A program made the position numbers and the translations under genes. 32,565 nt of DNA, from positions 1 to 32,565 of IMG/VR virus record IMGVR_UViG_3300001849_000143. The stretch is one strand, 5' to 3'. The notes under the pieces are model-generated. The model saw nothing but the letters and a program-made list of their open reading frames with translations, had not been told where the DNA came from and ran no database searches. Shown piece after piece: positions 1 through 8,454 of the stretch; positions within the stretch are counted from its first letter, which is position 1, and each line of letters begins with the position of its first letter. Source of the stretch: a virus.

Positions 1-542
1 TTGTTTTGAATTTCAAATAAATTCGTAATCGACTGCCCGGCCCCCGCCCGCACGATGACTTTGGTGACGCCCGTGACAGCCGTGAGGTCGTAAAACTCCG
101 CCGTAGCCGTGGAGCCGCTGGAGTACACGCCTAATTTGGCGTTGCGGTCGGTGGACCCTCCGAATTGAGTGTTTCCTGTATTTCCCTTGATTGAAACCGC
201 TGCATTAAATCCGGTGTCGTTAAAAACATAACCGGCTGCCTGCGTTGTGTTAAAGGTCGCCACTGTCCCACTGTTTACGATTTGAGTCGCTCCGTTGCGC
301 AACGCTATTTCGGCCCCGCTTGGACCAAGCCGAACGCTATACGTCGATGAATTCGTATATCCTCCGGCATACAGATAACTGCCTGATGTGTCCCAAAACA
401 GCTTCGTCGCATCCTGATTCAGAACCCCGCTCGCCGAGACATAAGGGATCGCGCCGACGGTGGTGAGGTTGGACGCGCCGCCGACCGCACCACCAGTCGG
501 AGATCCTGAAAGCGTCTTGGACCCGATCGTAAAAACAGCCAT
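1..542 (-). CDS. Fibre-like virion protein, C-terminus cut by window edge
   Basis: An open frame runs from an ATG at 542 to the window edge, giving about 180 residues without a stop. The protein is rich in Gly, Ser, Thr and Ala. It has an N-terminal stretch with the pattern VGAIPYVSASGVLNQDATKLFWD, followed by short strand-like segments. This pattern is familiar from phage fibre and head-fibre proteins that begin with a linker and continue as repeated beta-structure. It is the last visible gene of the minus-strand virion operon and follows two other beta-rich small proteins. The C-terminal part, which would show a receptor-binding or chaperone domain, is outside the window. The virion role is inferred from composition and position. 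Confidence 0.6.
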   Translation of the reverse strand, partial: MAVFTIGSKTLSGSPTGGAVGGASNLTTVGAIPYVSASGVLNQDATKLFWDTSGSYLYAGGYTNSSTYSVRLGPSGAEIALRNGATQIVNSGTVATFNTTQAAGYVFNDTGFNAAVSIKGNTGNTQFGGSTDRNAKLGVYSSGSTATAEFYDLTAVTGVTKVIVRAGAGQSITNLFEIQN

Positions 543-545
543 ATG

Positions 546-857
546 CTATATCCCCTGTTGAATAACCGTGAATACGCTGGCTGCGGCACCAGCCGTTTGG
601 TTAAGCCGAACCGCCGTAGCGGGAAAAGCAAGACCTACCGCACAGTCAACAGTCAGTGCCGTCGCGTCCGAGTGGTCAATCCATACGGCAGGCGTGCTGG
701 TCGACGTAGGGTCAGACGTGCATTGGATGGTGTACGTGCAGCCTGCGCCAACATCGACCCACAGCGAGACATTGAATGGCGAATTGCTGTTCAGGTCAAG
801 CGGGATAGCAGCCGAAGCTGCCGTCCCCGTGACCGTTACCGACATTCGCTTCGCCAT
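546..857 (-). CDS. Small virion-associated protein, hypothetical
   Basis: This 103-residue protein starts with ATG at 857, in a one-base overlap with the stop of the upstream gene, so translation is probably coupled. The sequence is rich in Thr, Ala, Val and Ser, with alternating hydrophobic residues and almost no charge after the first few residues. This suggests an all-beta fold. It sits between two other beta-rich proteins in the virion operon. I do not recognise a family. A minor head decoration or tail-tip role is a guess from position. Confidence 0.7.
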   Translation of the reverse strand: MAKRMSVTVTGTAASAAIPLDLNSNSPFNVSLWVDVGAGCTYTIQCTSDPTSTSTPAVWIDHSDATALTVDCAVGLAFPATAVRLNQTAGAAASVFTVIQQGI

Positions 858-1363
858 TAGAACACCACCGTACCCAAGGAGTAGACCGTGTAGGCTTCAG
901 CGCCGCTAGTCACGTTTGTCAACACCACCAGGAACTGCTTCAGATTGTTCTGCGCGATCGTCATCGTACCCGACAACGTCGCACCGCTACCAGCCGTGAC
1001 CGTGATCGTCTCAGCCGCGTCGGCGTCGTTGCGGATCGTGAACACAAACGACGTACCAACCACCGCCGAAGGCAAAGCCGCCACCAGCAAAGCCGCAGTC
1101 GGCGTCACGTCAGAGCGACCAGAACCGTTCGGATCCCGCAGGATCAAGCCACCCTTGAGTTGCGCCGCTGTGTAGGTCGCCGCGCCAGCCGTGGTGATCG
1201 TGGTCACCGTCGAGATATTGACGATCGGGCCGACCGTAGGAACCACGACGCCGACGCCGACAGTAGCCAGCGGGATAGACTTATCAGCCGTCGTGCTGCC
1301 AGGGGTGTAAGCAGCGAAGCCATTTTGGGACCGTACAGGTCCGGAAAAGCTAGAATTTGCCAT
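857..1363 (-). CDS. Beta-rich virion protein, hypothetical
   Basis: The product is 168 residues, starting at ATG 1363 behind a good ribosome binding site (AAGGA about 8 nt upstream on the minus strand). The N-terminus (MANSSFSGPVRSQNGF) and the long low-charge Thr/Val/Ala body resemble small capsid-decoration or head-fibre proteins often found just after the major capsid gene. I cannot assign a named family. Here it is separated from the capsid gene by an HNH endonuclease gene, and its leader contains a strong hairpin (1388-1433). It overlaps the next gene by one base. Confidence 0.7.
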   Translation of the reverse strand: MANSSFSGPVRSQNGFAAYTPGSTTADKSIPLATVGVGVVVPTVGPIVNISTVTTITTAGAATYTAAQLKGGLILRDPNGSGRSDVTPTAALLVAALPSAVVGTSFVFTIRNDADAAETITVTAGSGATLSGTMTIAQNNLKQFLVVLTNVTSGAEAYTVYSLGTVVF

Positions 1364-1387
1364 CGTTTTTTCCTTCTGGGGTACTTA

Positions 1388-1433
1388 CCCTACTCCGTCT
1401 CCCAGAACGTCTGCCGTAGCAGTCTGAGTAGGG
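1388..1433 (-). other. Two-part RNA hairpin in the leader of the 857-1363 gene
   Basis: Arms CCCTACTC (1388-1395) and GAGTAGGG (1426-1433) are perfect 8-bp complements. An inner hairpin is made of CTGC (1411-1414) and GCAG (1419-1422). The element lies 24 nt before the start of the next minus-strand gene and just upstream of its ribosome binding site. There is no T-run after it, so it does not look like a terminator. It could protect the 5' end of a processed transcript or tune translation. That role is inferred. Confidence 0.5.
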
Positions 1434-1447
1434 GCTGTGTTGTGTTT

Positions 1448-1465
1448 AAAGCGGGTGGCACCCGC
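1448..1465 (-). terminator. Weak hairpin terminator after the HNH gene
   Basis: On the minus strand GCGGGT-GCC-ACCCGC (1465 to 1451) forms a 6-bp GC-rich stem with a 3-nt loop. Only a short TTT follows. It lies about 11 nt past the stop of the HNH gene. The short T-run makes it a weak terminator or an RNA end-stabilising hairpin. Confidence 0.4.
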
Positions 1466-1475
1466 CTCTTAATTA

Positions 1476-2390
1476 TTACAGTTGATAGCACTCGATCGTA
1501 GCGCCGCAGCCTAAGCCAAGCGGCATTGCCAAACCGAGATGGGGTTCAGAGAAAACTTTGGGACGTGAGAGGTTTTCCTGCTGCGTAATTATCCGCAGGT
1601 TCCAGGGTACGTGAAGACCACTCACCACCACGCCTTTCAGTGGAACTGCATGGTCGACTTGAAACTTAACGCCCAACTGCTTGCTCATCTCAATAGATTG
1701 CTTGTAGATGTTCTTCATCTCCAGCCGCATCTCCGGTGTCGTCCAAGGCGGAGTGGCGTTCAGCTTGCTGGCGCGTCGACGAGCGTTCATGGCGTTGAGA
1801 GATTCAGGTGCAGGCGGGTTGGCCTTATAGCGGATGCGCTGCTTCGCCTTAACAGCTTCATGGTTTCGCTTCACGTACTCACGGCGGTTCTTCTTCACCC
1901 GATCCGGGTTCGCTGCGTACCTTGCTCTGTCGTTAGCGCGGACTGCGTCAGGATCAGCCTCGAATTTCCGCTTTTTGTTACGGAGAGCGAACTCCAACCC
2001 GCACTGATGACATCCACCAGTGGTATTCCTCTTGCTGATATGCCCTTTAACGCAAGGCTTCCCTGTGAAATAATGCAGCGACCCAACCCGCTTCGCTTCA
2101 GCACGAGTCAGCGGCAGATCAAGTCCGAGCGACCGCATTAAAGAGACGGCAGACTCCAGCTTAGACAACTGCCGATCTGCTGTTTTCTGGTGCCTATTTT
2201 TACGAGCCATCTCGTACCTGCGCTGCCTGTACTCAGGCGTCCAGTCAGAGGCTGATTTCTTTTCGTAAAACTCAGAACACAGCAAGCAAGCGTTCGTGGA
2301 TACATATCGCTCACCGTCATGGCCGCGCTTACACGTTGGCCCTCCGGTGTACTTTTTGAGTCCTAGTTCGCTTGCTTGCTGTCTCGTCAT
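1476..2390 (-). CDS. HNH endonuclease with two N-terminal zinc-finger repeats
   Basis: This 304-residue protein has two copies of a short zinc-binding repeat built on YTGxPCxxGH...CxxC. The ligands in copy 1 are C20, H24, C35 and C38, and in copy 2 C113, H117, C127 and C130. A long basic linker (about 140-210) follows, and then an HNH core around D246-H247, N264 and N273. This layout matches free-standing phage HNH endonucleases that behave as homing genes. It sits between the major capsid gene and the small virion genes, which it separates. It has no Shine-Dalgarno site, and a dyad overlaps its start. Its likely role is self-spread by cutting unoccupied alleles in related phages; a packaging role for the nuclease is less likely because it is far from terL. 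Confidence 0.85.
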   Translation of the reverse strand: MTRQQASELGLKKYTGGPTCKRGHDGERYVSTNACLLCSEFYEKKSASDWTPEYRQRRYEMARKNRHQKTADRQLSKLESAVSLMRSLGLDLPLTRAEAKRVGSLHYFTGKPCVKGHISKRNTTGGCHQCGLEFALRNKKRKFEADPDAVRANDRARYAANPDRVKKNRREYVKRNHEAVKAKQRIRYKANPPAPESLNAMNARRRASKLNATPPWTTPEMRLEMKNIYKQSIEMSKQLGVKFQVDHAVPLKGVVVSGLHVPWNLRIITQQENLSRPKVFSEPHLGLAMPLGLGCGATIECYQL

Positions 2391-2407
2391 GTTATGTTAC
2401 CTAACAT
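2389..2407. promoter_or_regulatory. ATGTTATGTTA repeat and dyad over the HNH start
   Basis: ATGTTA (2394-2399), a CC spacer and TAACAT (2402-2407) form a dyad. A second ATGTTA begins at 2389 and overlaps the start codon of the HNH gene. The 11-mer ATGTTATGTTA also occurs at 14238-14248, just before a ribbon-helix-helix gene. A shared operator is possible. Confidence 0.4.
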
Positions 2408-2444
2408 CAACCGGATTCGAGATTATCTCTCTAACCTGTTGATT

Positions 2445-3359
2445 TTAGGATACTCCCGGACTGCCGTAAACCTGAAGTGGGTTCGTCCAGCCTGCCGAGA
2501 ACCGCTCGCGGGCCTTAAATTTCATGTTGCCCGAATCAAAGTCGCCGTCACTGGAGAAGGTCAACTTCACACGCTGGAAGTACTTCAACCCATCCGGCGC
2601 AGTGGTCGTCAGGAACCAAGCGTTGGTATCGGTCAGGTAGTTGTTGACCGTGTACCCCTCGGGGATCATGCCGCGAGAAACGACAGCGTTGATGTCGTTG
2701 TCGGCGGTAGACGTGCGGAGGACGGTCTTCAGCAGGCGTTCAGCCGTGAAGGCATAGTCTTTGGGGACCACGAGCTTCTTGGGCATAACAACCTGAAGAA
2801 GACCCCGGAAGTCGACGTATCCGGCCATCTGAATCCAGGCGTTTTCGAGAGCCGTCTCGTTGAGATCGACGCCCGTGGTGGGACGATTGGACTGAGTGCC
2901 GCCCGTGACCAACGGGTGGGAGGTGGAACACAGCGTCACACCGTCGCCGCCGTTGTAGCCAGCGGTGAAGGCGTTGTTGAGAACCGCCGCGCAGATGACC
3001 TGCTTGGTGTAGTTCATTGAAACCGCCAGCGCTTTGGTGTTGCGCTTGGCAACATCAGCGTAGAGGTTGTCCTCTTGCGCCTCTTCCGTGATAGCGAAGG
3101 CCATGGCGATCGTGTTGTGCTGGTAGCGGGAGGTGAAGAACTCCTGCGACTGATCGTAGACGATGTTGGAACCTTCCGATTTGATCGGGGCCGCACCGAA
3201 CTGCGACAGCGCCAGTTCTTCTTCAAACGCGCGTTCGGACGTGTTCACCTCGAAGATTTCGAGATGCTGGTTGTCGAAGCGCTTCAGTTCGTTGCCCCAC
3301 AGCGCGTGTAGGCCGGGGACCAGTTCTTTCTGCTCTTGTGACCGTGTAATGGCAGGCAT
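2445..3359 (-). CDS. Major capsid protein, Mu gpT-like
   Basis: The 304-residue product looks like the Mu gpT-type major head subunit family, which has the HK97 fold. Supporting features are the region around residues 138-152 (GDGVTLCSTSHPLVTGG), the following asparagine-rich segment, the AWIQMAGYVDFRG helix and the C-terminal WTNPLQVYG. Proteins of this family assemble the icosahedral shell together with a scaffold and portal, both of which are encoded upstream in the same operon. The start is ATG 3359 with AAGGA about 10 nt upstream. No separate maturation protease is visible. Assignment is from sequence pattern, size and position. Confidence 0.8.
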   Translation of the reverse strand: MPAITRSQEQKELVPGLHALWGNELKRFDNQHLEIFEVNTSERAFEEELALSQFGAAPIKSEGSNIVYDQSQEFFTSRYQHNTIAMAFAITEEAQEDNLYADVAKRNTKALAVSMNYTKQVICAAVLNNAFTAGYNGGDGVTLCSTSHPLVTGGTQSNRPTTGVDLNETALENAWIQMAGYVDFRGLLQVVMPKKLVVPKDYAFTAERLLKTVLRTSTADNDINAVVSRGMIPEGYTVNNYLTDTNAWFLTTTAPDGLKYFQRVKLTFSSDGDFDSGNMKFKARERFSAGWTNPLQVYGSPGVS

Positions 3360-3377
3360 GTGTCAGTGGTCCTTTCC

Positions 3378-3983
3378 TTAGACGCCGAGGATGTTGGTGT
3401 ACGCATGGACGTTCTGGTTCCAGCGAACCCAAACGTCAGTGTACGTGTCGCCAGCCGCGTTGTTCGGGCCGGGGGCAATGGCAATGATCTTCACGCCGAG
3501 AGTGTTGGTCGTGTTGATCGAGGACTGGTCAAGCTGCACCTTCGAGTTGCCGGTGGTCGTGGAACCAGCCGAGAAGTTCGTGAGGGCAGCATTCTTGCCG
3601 ATGTCGGTGTTGGCAACCGAGCCAGACGCTTGCACCTGCATCGTGCAGAACGGGTCATCAAGTACGTTCAGCAGAATGTCGCCATAGCTGGAGTACGTGG
3701 TGTAGCCGTTCGCGGGCAGGTACTGCGAGTAGCGCGGTTGACCGTTGGTGTCGTAGTACGAGCAGCCGAGGAAGATACCCCAGGGGGTGTTCCCGTTGCG
3801 CGTAGTAGTGGGGGTGGCCGTGACGGGCGTGGCAACGCCAGCGCCGATGTTCACGATGTCACCGTAGAAAAAGCCCGTCGAGGAGTTGGACAACAACTTG
3901 TACTGGCGGATGCCAGCCTGTGAAGTCCCACCGCCGACAAGCTGAATCGGAATCAGCCCGTAAGGAGCGGATGTCGTAGGCAT
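3378..3983 (-). CDS. Virion protein next to the capsid gene, probable decoration protein
   Basis: This 201-residue protein has few charged residues and many Thr, Ser, Asn, Gly and Tyr, which suggests a beta-rich virion protein. The N-terminus (MPTTSAPYGLIPIQLVGGG) is typical of small proteins encoded directly upstream of gpT-like capsid genes in environmental phages. A GGAG motif precedes the ATG at 3983. It could be a capsid-decoration or stabilising protein. I see no enzyme motif. Confidence 0.65.
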   Translation of the reverse strand: MPTTSAPYGLIPIQLVGGGTSQAGIRQYKLLSNSSTGFFYGDIVNIGAGVATPVTATPTTTRNGNTPWGIFLGCSYYDTNGQPRYSQYLPANGYTTYSSYGDILLNVLDDPFCTMQVQASGSVANTDIGKNAALTNFSAGSTTTGNSKVQLDQSSINTTNTLGVKIIAIAPGPNNAAGDTYTDVWVRWNQNVHAYTNILGV

Positions 3984-4011
3984 CGAATAGTTCTCCGTTG
4001 GTTGGAGACAG

Positions 4012-4491
4012 CTAGTTGCCGAACTCTACTTCGCGCCCGCCGTTGACACCGGATTGCGTCGACTGCTCAAGGCGCGTGTACTTGTTGTCAAACTGCTGTC
4101 CGTTTTGCTGTTTGACTCCCTGGATCTGCCGAGCGGTGAGGTCACGGTAGTATTTGTCGCGAGCATTGGCACGTTCTTTCGCCATGCGGCACAACATCAA
4201 ACCACCAATCACGATATTGCCTTCAGTGTTCCGCGCGATCGCTGGAAAGGCGTCGGCCTGCTTCAGCACTTTCACGCGGTCATCCCACGGTACGGGTTCC
4301 CACTGGTCAGCCATTCGCTTGTGAACATTCGCCACGTCAGGAGAGCCTGCCACCACTGTCGCGATCCAGCGAAACGCCCAGTCGGGAGATTCGATGACGT
4401 CGGGCAGAGAGGACGGGGGCCGATACGTATAGTTGCGCGACTGAGATTCGCGGGTTTCCAGGGTTCTCGGAGGTCGGAGATTGTTGTTCAT
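4012..4491 (-). CDS. Conserved head-region protein, hypothetical
   Basis: The product is 159 residues from an ATG at 4491 that shares one base with the stop of the scaffold gene. A GTG one codon earlier is a less likely start. The sequence contains DWAFRWIATVVAG and WEPVPWDD, patterns that recur in uncharacterised phage proteins encoded between scaffold and capsid genes. It ends in a polar Gln/Asn-rich tail. It may be an assembly factor; no function can be assigned. Confidence 0.6.
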   Translation of the reverse strand: MNNNLRPPRTLETRESQSRNYTYRPPSSLPDVIESPDWAFRWIATVVAGSPDVANVHKRMADQWEPVPWDDRVKVLKQADAFPAIARNTEGNIVIGGLMLCRMAKERANARDKYYRDLTARQIQGVKQQNGQQFDNKYTRLEQSTQSGVNGGREVEFGN

Positions 4492-5393
4492 CACGCTTGT
4501 CCTTTGTACTTGGCATAGTCCTGGTAGGAGACACCAAGTTTGCGAGCAATCGCCGCCTCAGAAGCGGTAAGAGTAACCTTGGCACCTGTTCTCGCTCCGC
4601 TAGTGCGTTGCGCCCCAACTACAGGAGAAGTTCGTTTGGGAGTTGCAGAGGTCGACTTATCGTCAAATCGCTCTGGAAATGCCTTGCGCAGTGATGCGTC
4701 AAGTTCCTTATAGCACTCGCTCGTTCCGCGTTGCAAGCCCTTTCGTTCCAACGACTCCTCGTAAGCAATTGCAAACGCTTTGAGATCGTCGTTGCCTTCA
4801 GCGGCAAACCACGGGTTGCGTTGTAGCCAAGCCGCGTCATCCTGCGTAATCTGCGGAGCCTGCGGTTGCGGAGTTGCCATCGGTTGCTGGATGACAGGCA
4901 GGTCAGGGATGTTGAACGTCTGCGGCTGGAAGCGATCTACCTCGGCTCGCTCGGCGCTGATCTTCGCCATCGCGGCGCTGATCTCGGCTTCGGTCGCGGC
5001 ATCGTTCGACTCTCGGGCAGTAACAAACTTGGCCTGTTGTAGCTTCAGTTCAGCTTCGCGGCGGGCGGCGGCTTCGGCTTTCCATGCAGCCTCGGCGCGG
5101 GTGGCGCGATCGGCAAGTTGCTTGGCGGAGAGATGGACGCCTTGGGTGAAGTTGACGAGGGCGCTATGCTCACGCTCACGAGCGGCAAGTTGCCGCGCTG
5201 TCTCGTGCTTCTCGAAGGTTAGCTTCTTGATGCGCTTCTGAACGCGCTCGGACATCTCGTCAACGCTGTCAGGATCCGGCGTCGACTCGACCTTCTTTGG
5301 TGGCTGCTTTTCCTCGTCAGGAGTATCGTCGACGATCTCAACTTCAACTGCTTCGTCGACTGGTACTTCTACTTCGAGTTGGTCCTCGTCCAT
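4491..5393 (-). CDS. Capsid scaffolding protein
   Basis: The 300-residue protein has a very acidic N-terminus (residues 1-45, Asp/Glu/Pro/Val). A long Ala/Glu/Arg/Lys-rich segment without Gly or Pro (about 48-155) predicts a coiled coil. A Pro/Gln linker follows, then a C-terminal region with WLQRNPWF and a basic end. This is the usual architecture of phage scaffolds that nucleate the procapsid and are then released. It sits directly between the GroES-like gene and the capsid genes, with one-base overlaps on both sides, which supports the call. Confidence 0.75.
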   Translation of the reverse strand: MDEDQLEVEVPVDEAVEVEIVDDTPDEEKQPPKKVESTPDPDSVDEMSERVQKRIKKLTFEKHETARQLAAREREHSALVNFTQGVHLSAKQLADRATRAEAAWKAEAAARREAELKLQQAKFVTARESNDAATEAEISAAMAKISAERAEVDRFQPQTFNIPDLPVIQQPMATPQPQAPQITQDDAAWLQRNPWFAAEGNDDLKAFAIAYEESLERKGLQRGTSECYKELDASLRKAFPERFDDKSTSATPKRTSPVVGAQRTSGARTGAKVTLTASEAAIARKLGVSYQDYAKYKGQA

Positions 5394-5782
5394 TACAGAT
5401 CCCTCCGAATGATCGTCGGGTCTACAACGGTCGCCTTCACGTCGTCATCGCAGATCAGGCGGTACTCGACAGCCGGGTCGCCAACCTTGAACTTCTGCCC
5501 GGTGTAGGTGGCAAAGATGACATAGTCGCCAACTTTGCACCGGGGACCAGACGGGAACTTGTCGCCAGTGTAGGCGTCAGGCCCCATCGCCACGACCTGA
5601 GCAAGAGGGCTGGCAAGGTCTTCATCCGCCGAACGGGACTCCGGTACGTGGATACTGCCGATTTGCCGTGGAGTTTTATACGGTTTCACCAGGAGCATCC
5701 AGCCCTGGGGAACAGGGAGGAGTGGTTCCGGCGTAAAGCCCTTACCGTCCATAGGCAGGGGAGTGAGTGTTGCTGTGGACAT
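5393..5782 (-). CDS. GroES-like co-chaperonin in the head operon
   Basis: The 129-residue protein follows the GroES pattern. An N-terminal strand (QGWMLLVKPYK) leads into a mobile-loop-like segment (IGSIHVPESRS), then AQVVAMGPDAY, then CKVGDYVIFATYTGQKF, and finally a strand reading EYRLICDDDVKATVV. GroES-like phage proteins such as T4 gp31 cap the host GroEL so that the phage capsid protein can fold. The gene lies just upstream of the scaffold and shares one base with it, so it is expected to be made together with the head proteins. It is longer than host GroES (about 97 residues), mainly at the N-terminus and in the central insert. Confidence 0.8.
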   Translation of the reverse strand: MSTATLTPLPMDGKGFTPEPLLPVPQGWMLLVKPYKTPRQIGSIHVPESRSADEDLASPLAQVVAMGPDAYTGDKFPSGPRCKVGDYVIFATYTGQKFKVGDPAVEYRLICDDDVKATVVDPTIIRRDL

Positions 5783-5791
5783 AAATTACCC

Positions 5792-5992
5792 TCATGCGAT
5801 GGGGTCGCCATCGTTATCGTCGTCTGCTTGTCGCCGAAGCTCCAAGAACTCGCCAAGCGCTCGACGGAGTCCAAGGATCTCTCCGCAAGCGTGGGAATAC
5901 TGCTGGATGGTTTCACACCTTCCAGTCGACAGGGTTTGCACTCGCTCCGTAATCATCTCCTCCAGTTTTGGAACTAGACGATCAATGATCAA
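5792..5992 (-). CDS. Small protein between portal and GroES-like genes
   Basis: This 66-residue protein starts with TTG at 5992, overlapping the portal stop (TTGA). GGAGGG inside the last portal codons serves as its ribosome binding site, and no ATG is available, so the TTG start is well supported. It is mostly helical, with a Leu/Arg/Glu-rich middle and an acidic end (ADDDNDGD). Its function is unknown. Confidence 0.6.
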   Translation of the reverse strand: MIIDRLVPKLEEMITERVQTLSTGRCETIQQYSHACGEILGLRRALGEFLELRRQADDDNDGDPIA

Positions 5993-8451
5993 GCCATCCC
6001 TCCGTCTTGCATCTGGTCCACACGGGCCAGAAGTTCAGCAATCTGCGCCTTGATTTTTTGGATCTCAGCCGACTGCTTGGGAGCGTTCAGTTTCGCTTCC
6101 GCGAGGAACTGTTCACCCCGGTCAATAGCAGCCTCAGCCGCCATTTCTTTTTGCGTTGCGATGCGCGTGAGTTCAACCTCTTTAGTAGAGGCGAGTCGCG
6201 CCGCTTCGAGTTCGAGTTTGCGCTGCGCGATGGCAGAGTCCGTCTGCACCTTCTGTGCTTTGATCTGCAGTTCAGCCTGCTGCATCTGGATCACCGGATC
6301 CTGCGCCTGTTGCTGTGCTTGTTTCTGCGCCGCTTCGTTCTGATGCTTGCCTTGCAACCGCTGACTGGCTTCAGCCACCATCAGCGACAGGCGCGATTCA
6401 ATGTCACCGGGAAGAGGTTTGTCCAGATCAGGCAGCGGGAACCCAAGTTCCATCTCGATCTGCGTGCGATAGAGATAGGCGAGGTGTTCCGCAATGTGCG
6501 CCATCGCGGCGGCGAATATACCCTGCGCCTGCGGGTTCTGTCCAAGGATCTGCGCGGTTTGCGGATCCTGGACAAAAGACATGTGAGACGTGATGTGCGC
6601 CTGATGGTCCTGCCACTCGAAAGCCTTGACCGGCTTGCCGGTGACGATCGCCATATTTTCAACCACGGCATCGGCAGGCTTCACATCATCCTTGTCGGGG
6701 ATGATCAGGTTTACATCCTTGATACCACTCGACCGCAGCATCTGCCGGTGCAATGCACCAAGGTCGTACAGTTGCGGCGCGGTCTGCGACAACTGGATGG
6801 CCATCTGATACAGCGTCATGCGCTGCGCCATCGTCGCCGCGTTCGGGTCGCTCACCGGGATCACGTCGATGCGCCCATCGAAGTCGGACGCCATTACCTG
6901 TCGGCTGGCACCGTACACGTCATACGGGTACCCGTCTTCACTGAGGTGGTCCTTGATGACTCGCGCCAAGATGCGGAACTCATCCTTCATCGAGGCGTGG
7001 CAGCGGGCTTGGATCGCAGACAGTACCTTCATCGCCCGTTCCATCATGGCGTAGGTGGTGCCGACCGGCGCTTGCGAGTTCACATCGCCAATCTCGGCAT
7101 CGGCAATCGACCCAAGGCGGCGTCCATCGTCCACGATCACGGACAGCAGTTGCAGCAGCGTGTTCGACGGCTCCTTGTACGGCAGCGGGAAAAAGTTGTC
7201 AGCGATCTTGCCTTGCGACACGTCGACATCGCGCCACTCACCAGGACGGTGCGGAGAGTCGTCGCCTTTAACACGCAGTCCCTTGGTCTTAAATCCACCA
7301 GGCAGGTTGGCCAGAATGCCAGCGTTGATCAACTGGCGTTGAATTGATGTTGCGGCCTTCGAGGATCCGCCGATAAGGTGCAGCAGCCCGAGGCCATACG
7401 CTCCCATACCAATGATGAAGTTGTACTGGGCAAACCACAGAATCTTCCGCTTGGTCGGATCGTCTTCTTTCCAATTGCGGTAGATCGAGTATACGTTTCC
7501 CTTATCATCAACCGTGACAATATAAGGACGAGCAATACCATCGTCGCCATTGAACGCTGGAAGATCGATATCGCAATGCGCCTCATACAGCAGCACGTCG
7601 TCGCTATCCACGGTGGTCGATGACGGAGACTGCTGCTTGATTTTGTCTACAGCCTCAGTCAGATCGTCGCCGTTGTCGGGACTATCCTCTATCTCGATGT
7701 CGCGGTAAACACCAGCCACCTGCAACTTGCGGATCTCGTTCTTCGGCAGGCGCATCCGTTCGGCGTAGCGAGATGCCGACTGCAGACTGCTCGCTGAATA
7801 CGGGAGAATGAAGTCGTTTGCGGGGACGTATTTCGCGCACTCGCGCTGATACACCTCGTCGTAGTAGCCCTTGCGGAACGAGGATCCGTACACCGCCAGA
7901 CCAAACAACAGCTTCTCTGTCTCCGTCCGGTAGTCTTCCATCTTCTCAGTCAGAAGGAAGTTCATGTACCCAGACTCGCGTTCAGCCTGGGCCATGCGCT
8001 CGTCGGTCACCTCGCCGATGATCTCAGCCTTCACCGGGCCGGATGCCGGGAAGATTTCCATGATGGCGTTCGACTGGAAGCGAATCACCGCCTCGGCCAG
8101 CATGGGGTGGATCAGGTTGCACGAGTTCGGCCAAGGGTCGCTTACCTTGACATCAGAGATGCCAAGCAGCGGCAGGCGCTCCTTGATCGTATCCTCCCAT
8201 TCCTTACGGGAGTTGATGTCGTCCTCGATGTTCTGGATGATGTCGAGGCCGATCTTGCGCAACTCGGTATCATCAATGAACTTGGCAAGGTTGGAGAGGT
8301 GTTCTTCCGGTTCACTTTCTTCCCCTTCCTCGCCGATCTCGACCGACCCATCCTCCAGTTCGATCACAACGCCCGAAGGCCCTTCAATCTCAATCGAGAC
8401 TTCAGGGCCTTCTTCGAGCGGGATAAGGGGGGAGGTGACGCGATCGAACAA
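5989..8451 (-). CDS. Portal protein
   Basis: This 820-residue protein follows the terminase gene and has the features of large portal proteins of podovirus type. After an acidic N-terminus, a mixed core contains NSCNLIHPMLAEAVIRFQSNAIMEIFP and YGSSFRKGYYDEV. The end (about 690-810) is a long Gln/Ala/Glu/Lys-rich coiled-coil-like region, comparable to the barrel of P22-type portals. Portals form the dodecameric ring through which terminase packs DNA. The start is a TTG at 8451 behind AAAGG with 7-nt spacing. No alternative ATG lies near that ribosome binding site. Confidence 0.85.
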   Translation of the reverse strand: MFDRVTSPLIPLEEGPEVSIEIEGPSGVVIELEDGSVEIGEEGEESEPEEHLSNLAKFIDDTELRKIGLDIIQNIEDDINSRKEWEDTIKERLPLLGISDVKVSDPWPNSCNLIHPMLAEAVIRFQSNAIMEIFPASGPVKAEIIGEVTDERMAQAERESGYMNFLLTEKMEDYRTETEKLLFGLAVYGSSFRKGYYDEVYQRECAKYVPANDFILPYSASSLQSASRYAERMRLPKNEIRKLQVAGVYRDIEIEDSPDNGDDLTEAVDKIKQQSPSSTTVDSDDVLLYEAHCDIDLPAFNGDDGIARPYIVTVDDKGNVYSIYRNWKEDDPTKRKILWFAQYNFIIGMGAYGLGLLHLIGGSSKAATSIQRQLINAGILANLPGGFKTKGLRVKGDDSPHRPGEWRDVDVSQGKIADNFFPLPYKEPSNTLLQLLSVIVDDGRRLGSIADAEIGDVNSQAPVGTTYAMMERAMKVLSAIQARCHASMKDEFRILARVIKDHLSEDGYPYDVYGASRQVMASDFDGRIDVIPVSDPNAATMAQRMTLYQMAIQLSQTAPQLYDLGALHRQMLRSSGIKDVNLIIPDKDDVKPADAVVENMAIVTGKPVKAFEWQDHQAHITSHMSFVQDPQTAQILGQNPQAQGIFAAAMAHIAEHLAYLYRTQIEMELGFPLPDLDKPLPGDIESRLSLMVAEASQRLQGKHQNEAAQKQAQQQAQDPVIQMQQAELQIKAQKVQTDSAIAQRKLELEAARLASTKEVELTRIATQKEMAAEAAIDRGEQFLAEAKLNAPKQSAEIQKIKAQIAELLARVDQMQDGGMA

Positions 8452-8454
8452 TCT

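Noticed and set aside
2376-3020. Open frame of 214 codons on the plus strand
   Set aside because: It is antisense to the well-supported major capsid gene.
6007-7347. Open frame of 446 codons on the plus strand
   Set aside because: It lies antisense to the portal gene, is rich in Arg/His/Leu as expected from a mirrored frame, and has no ribosome binding site or family resemblance.
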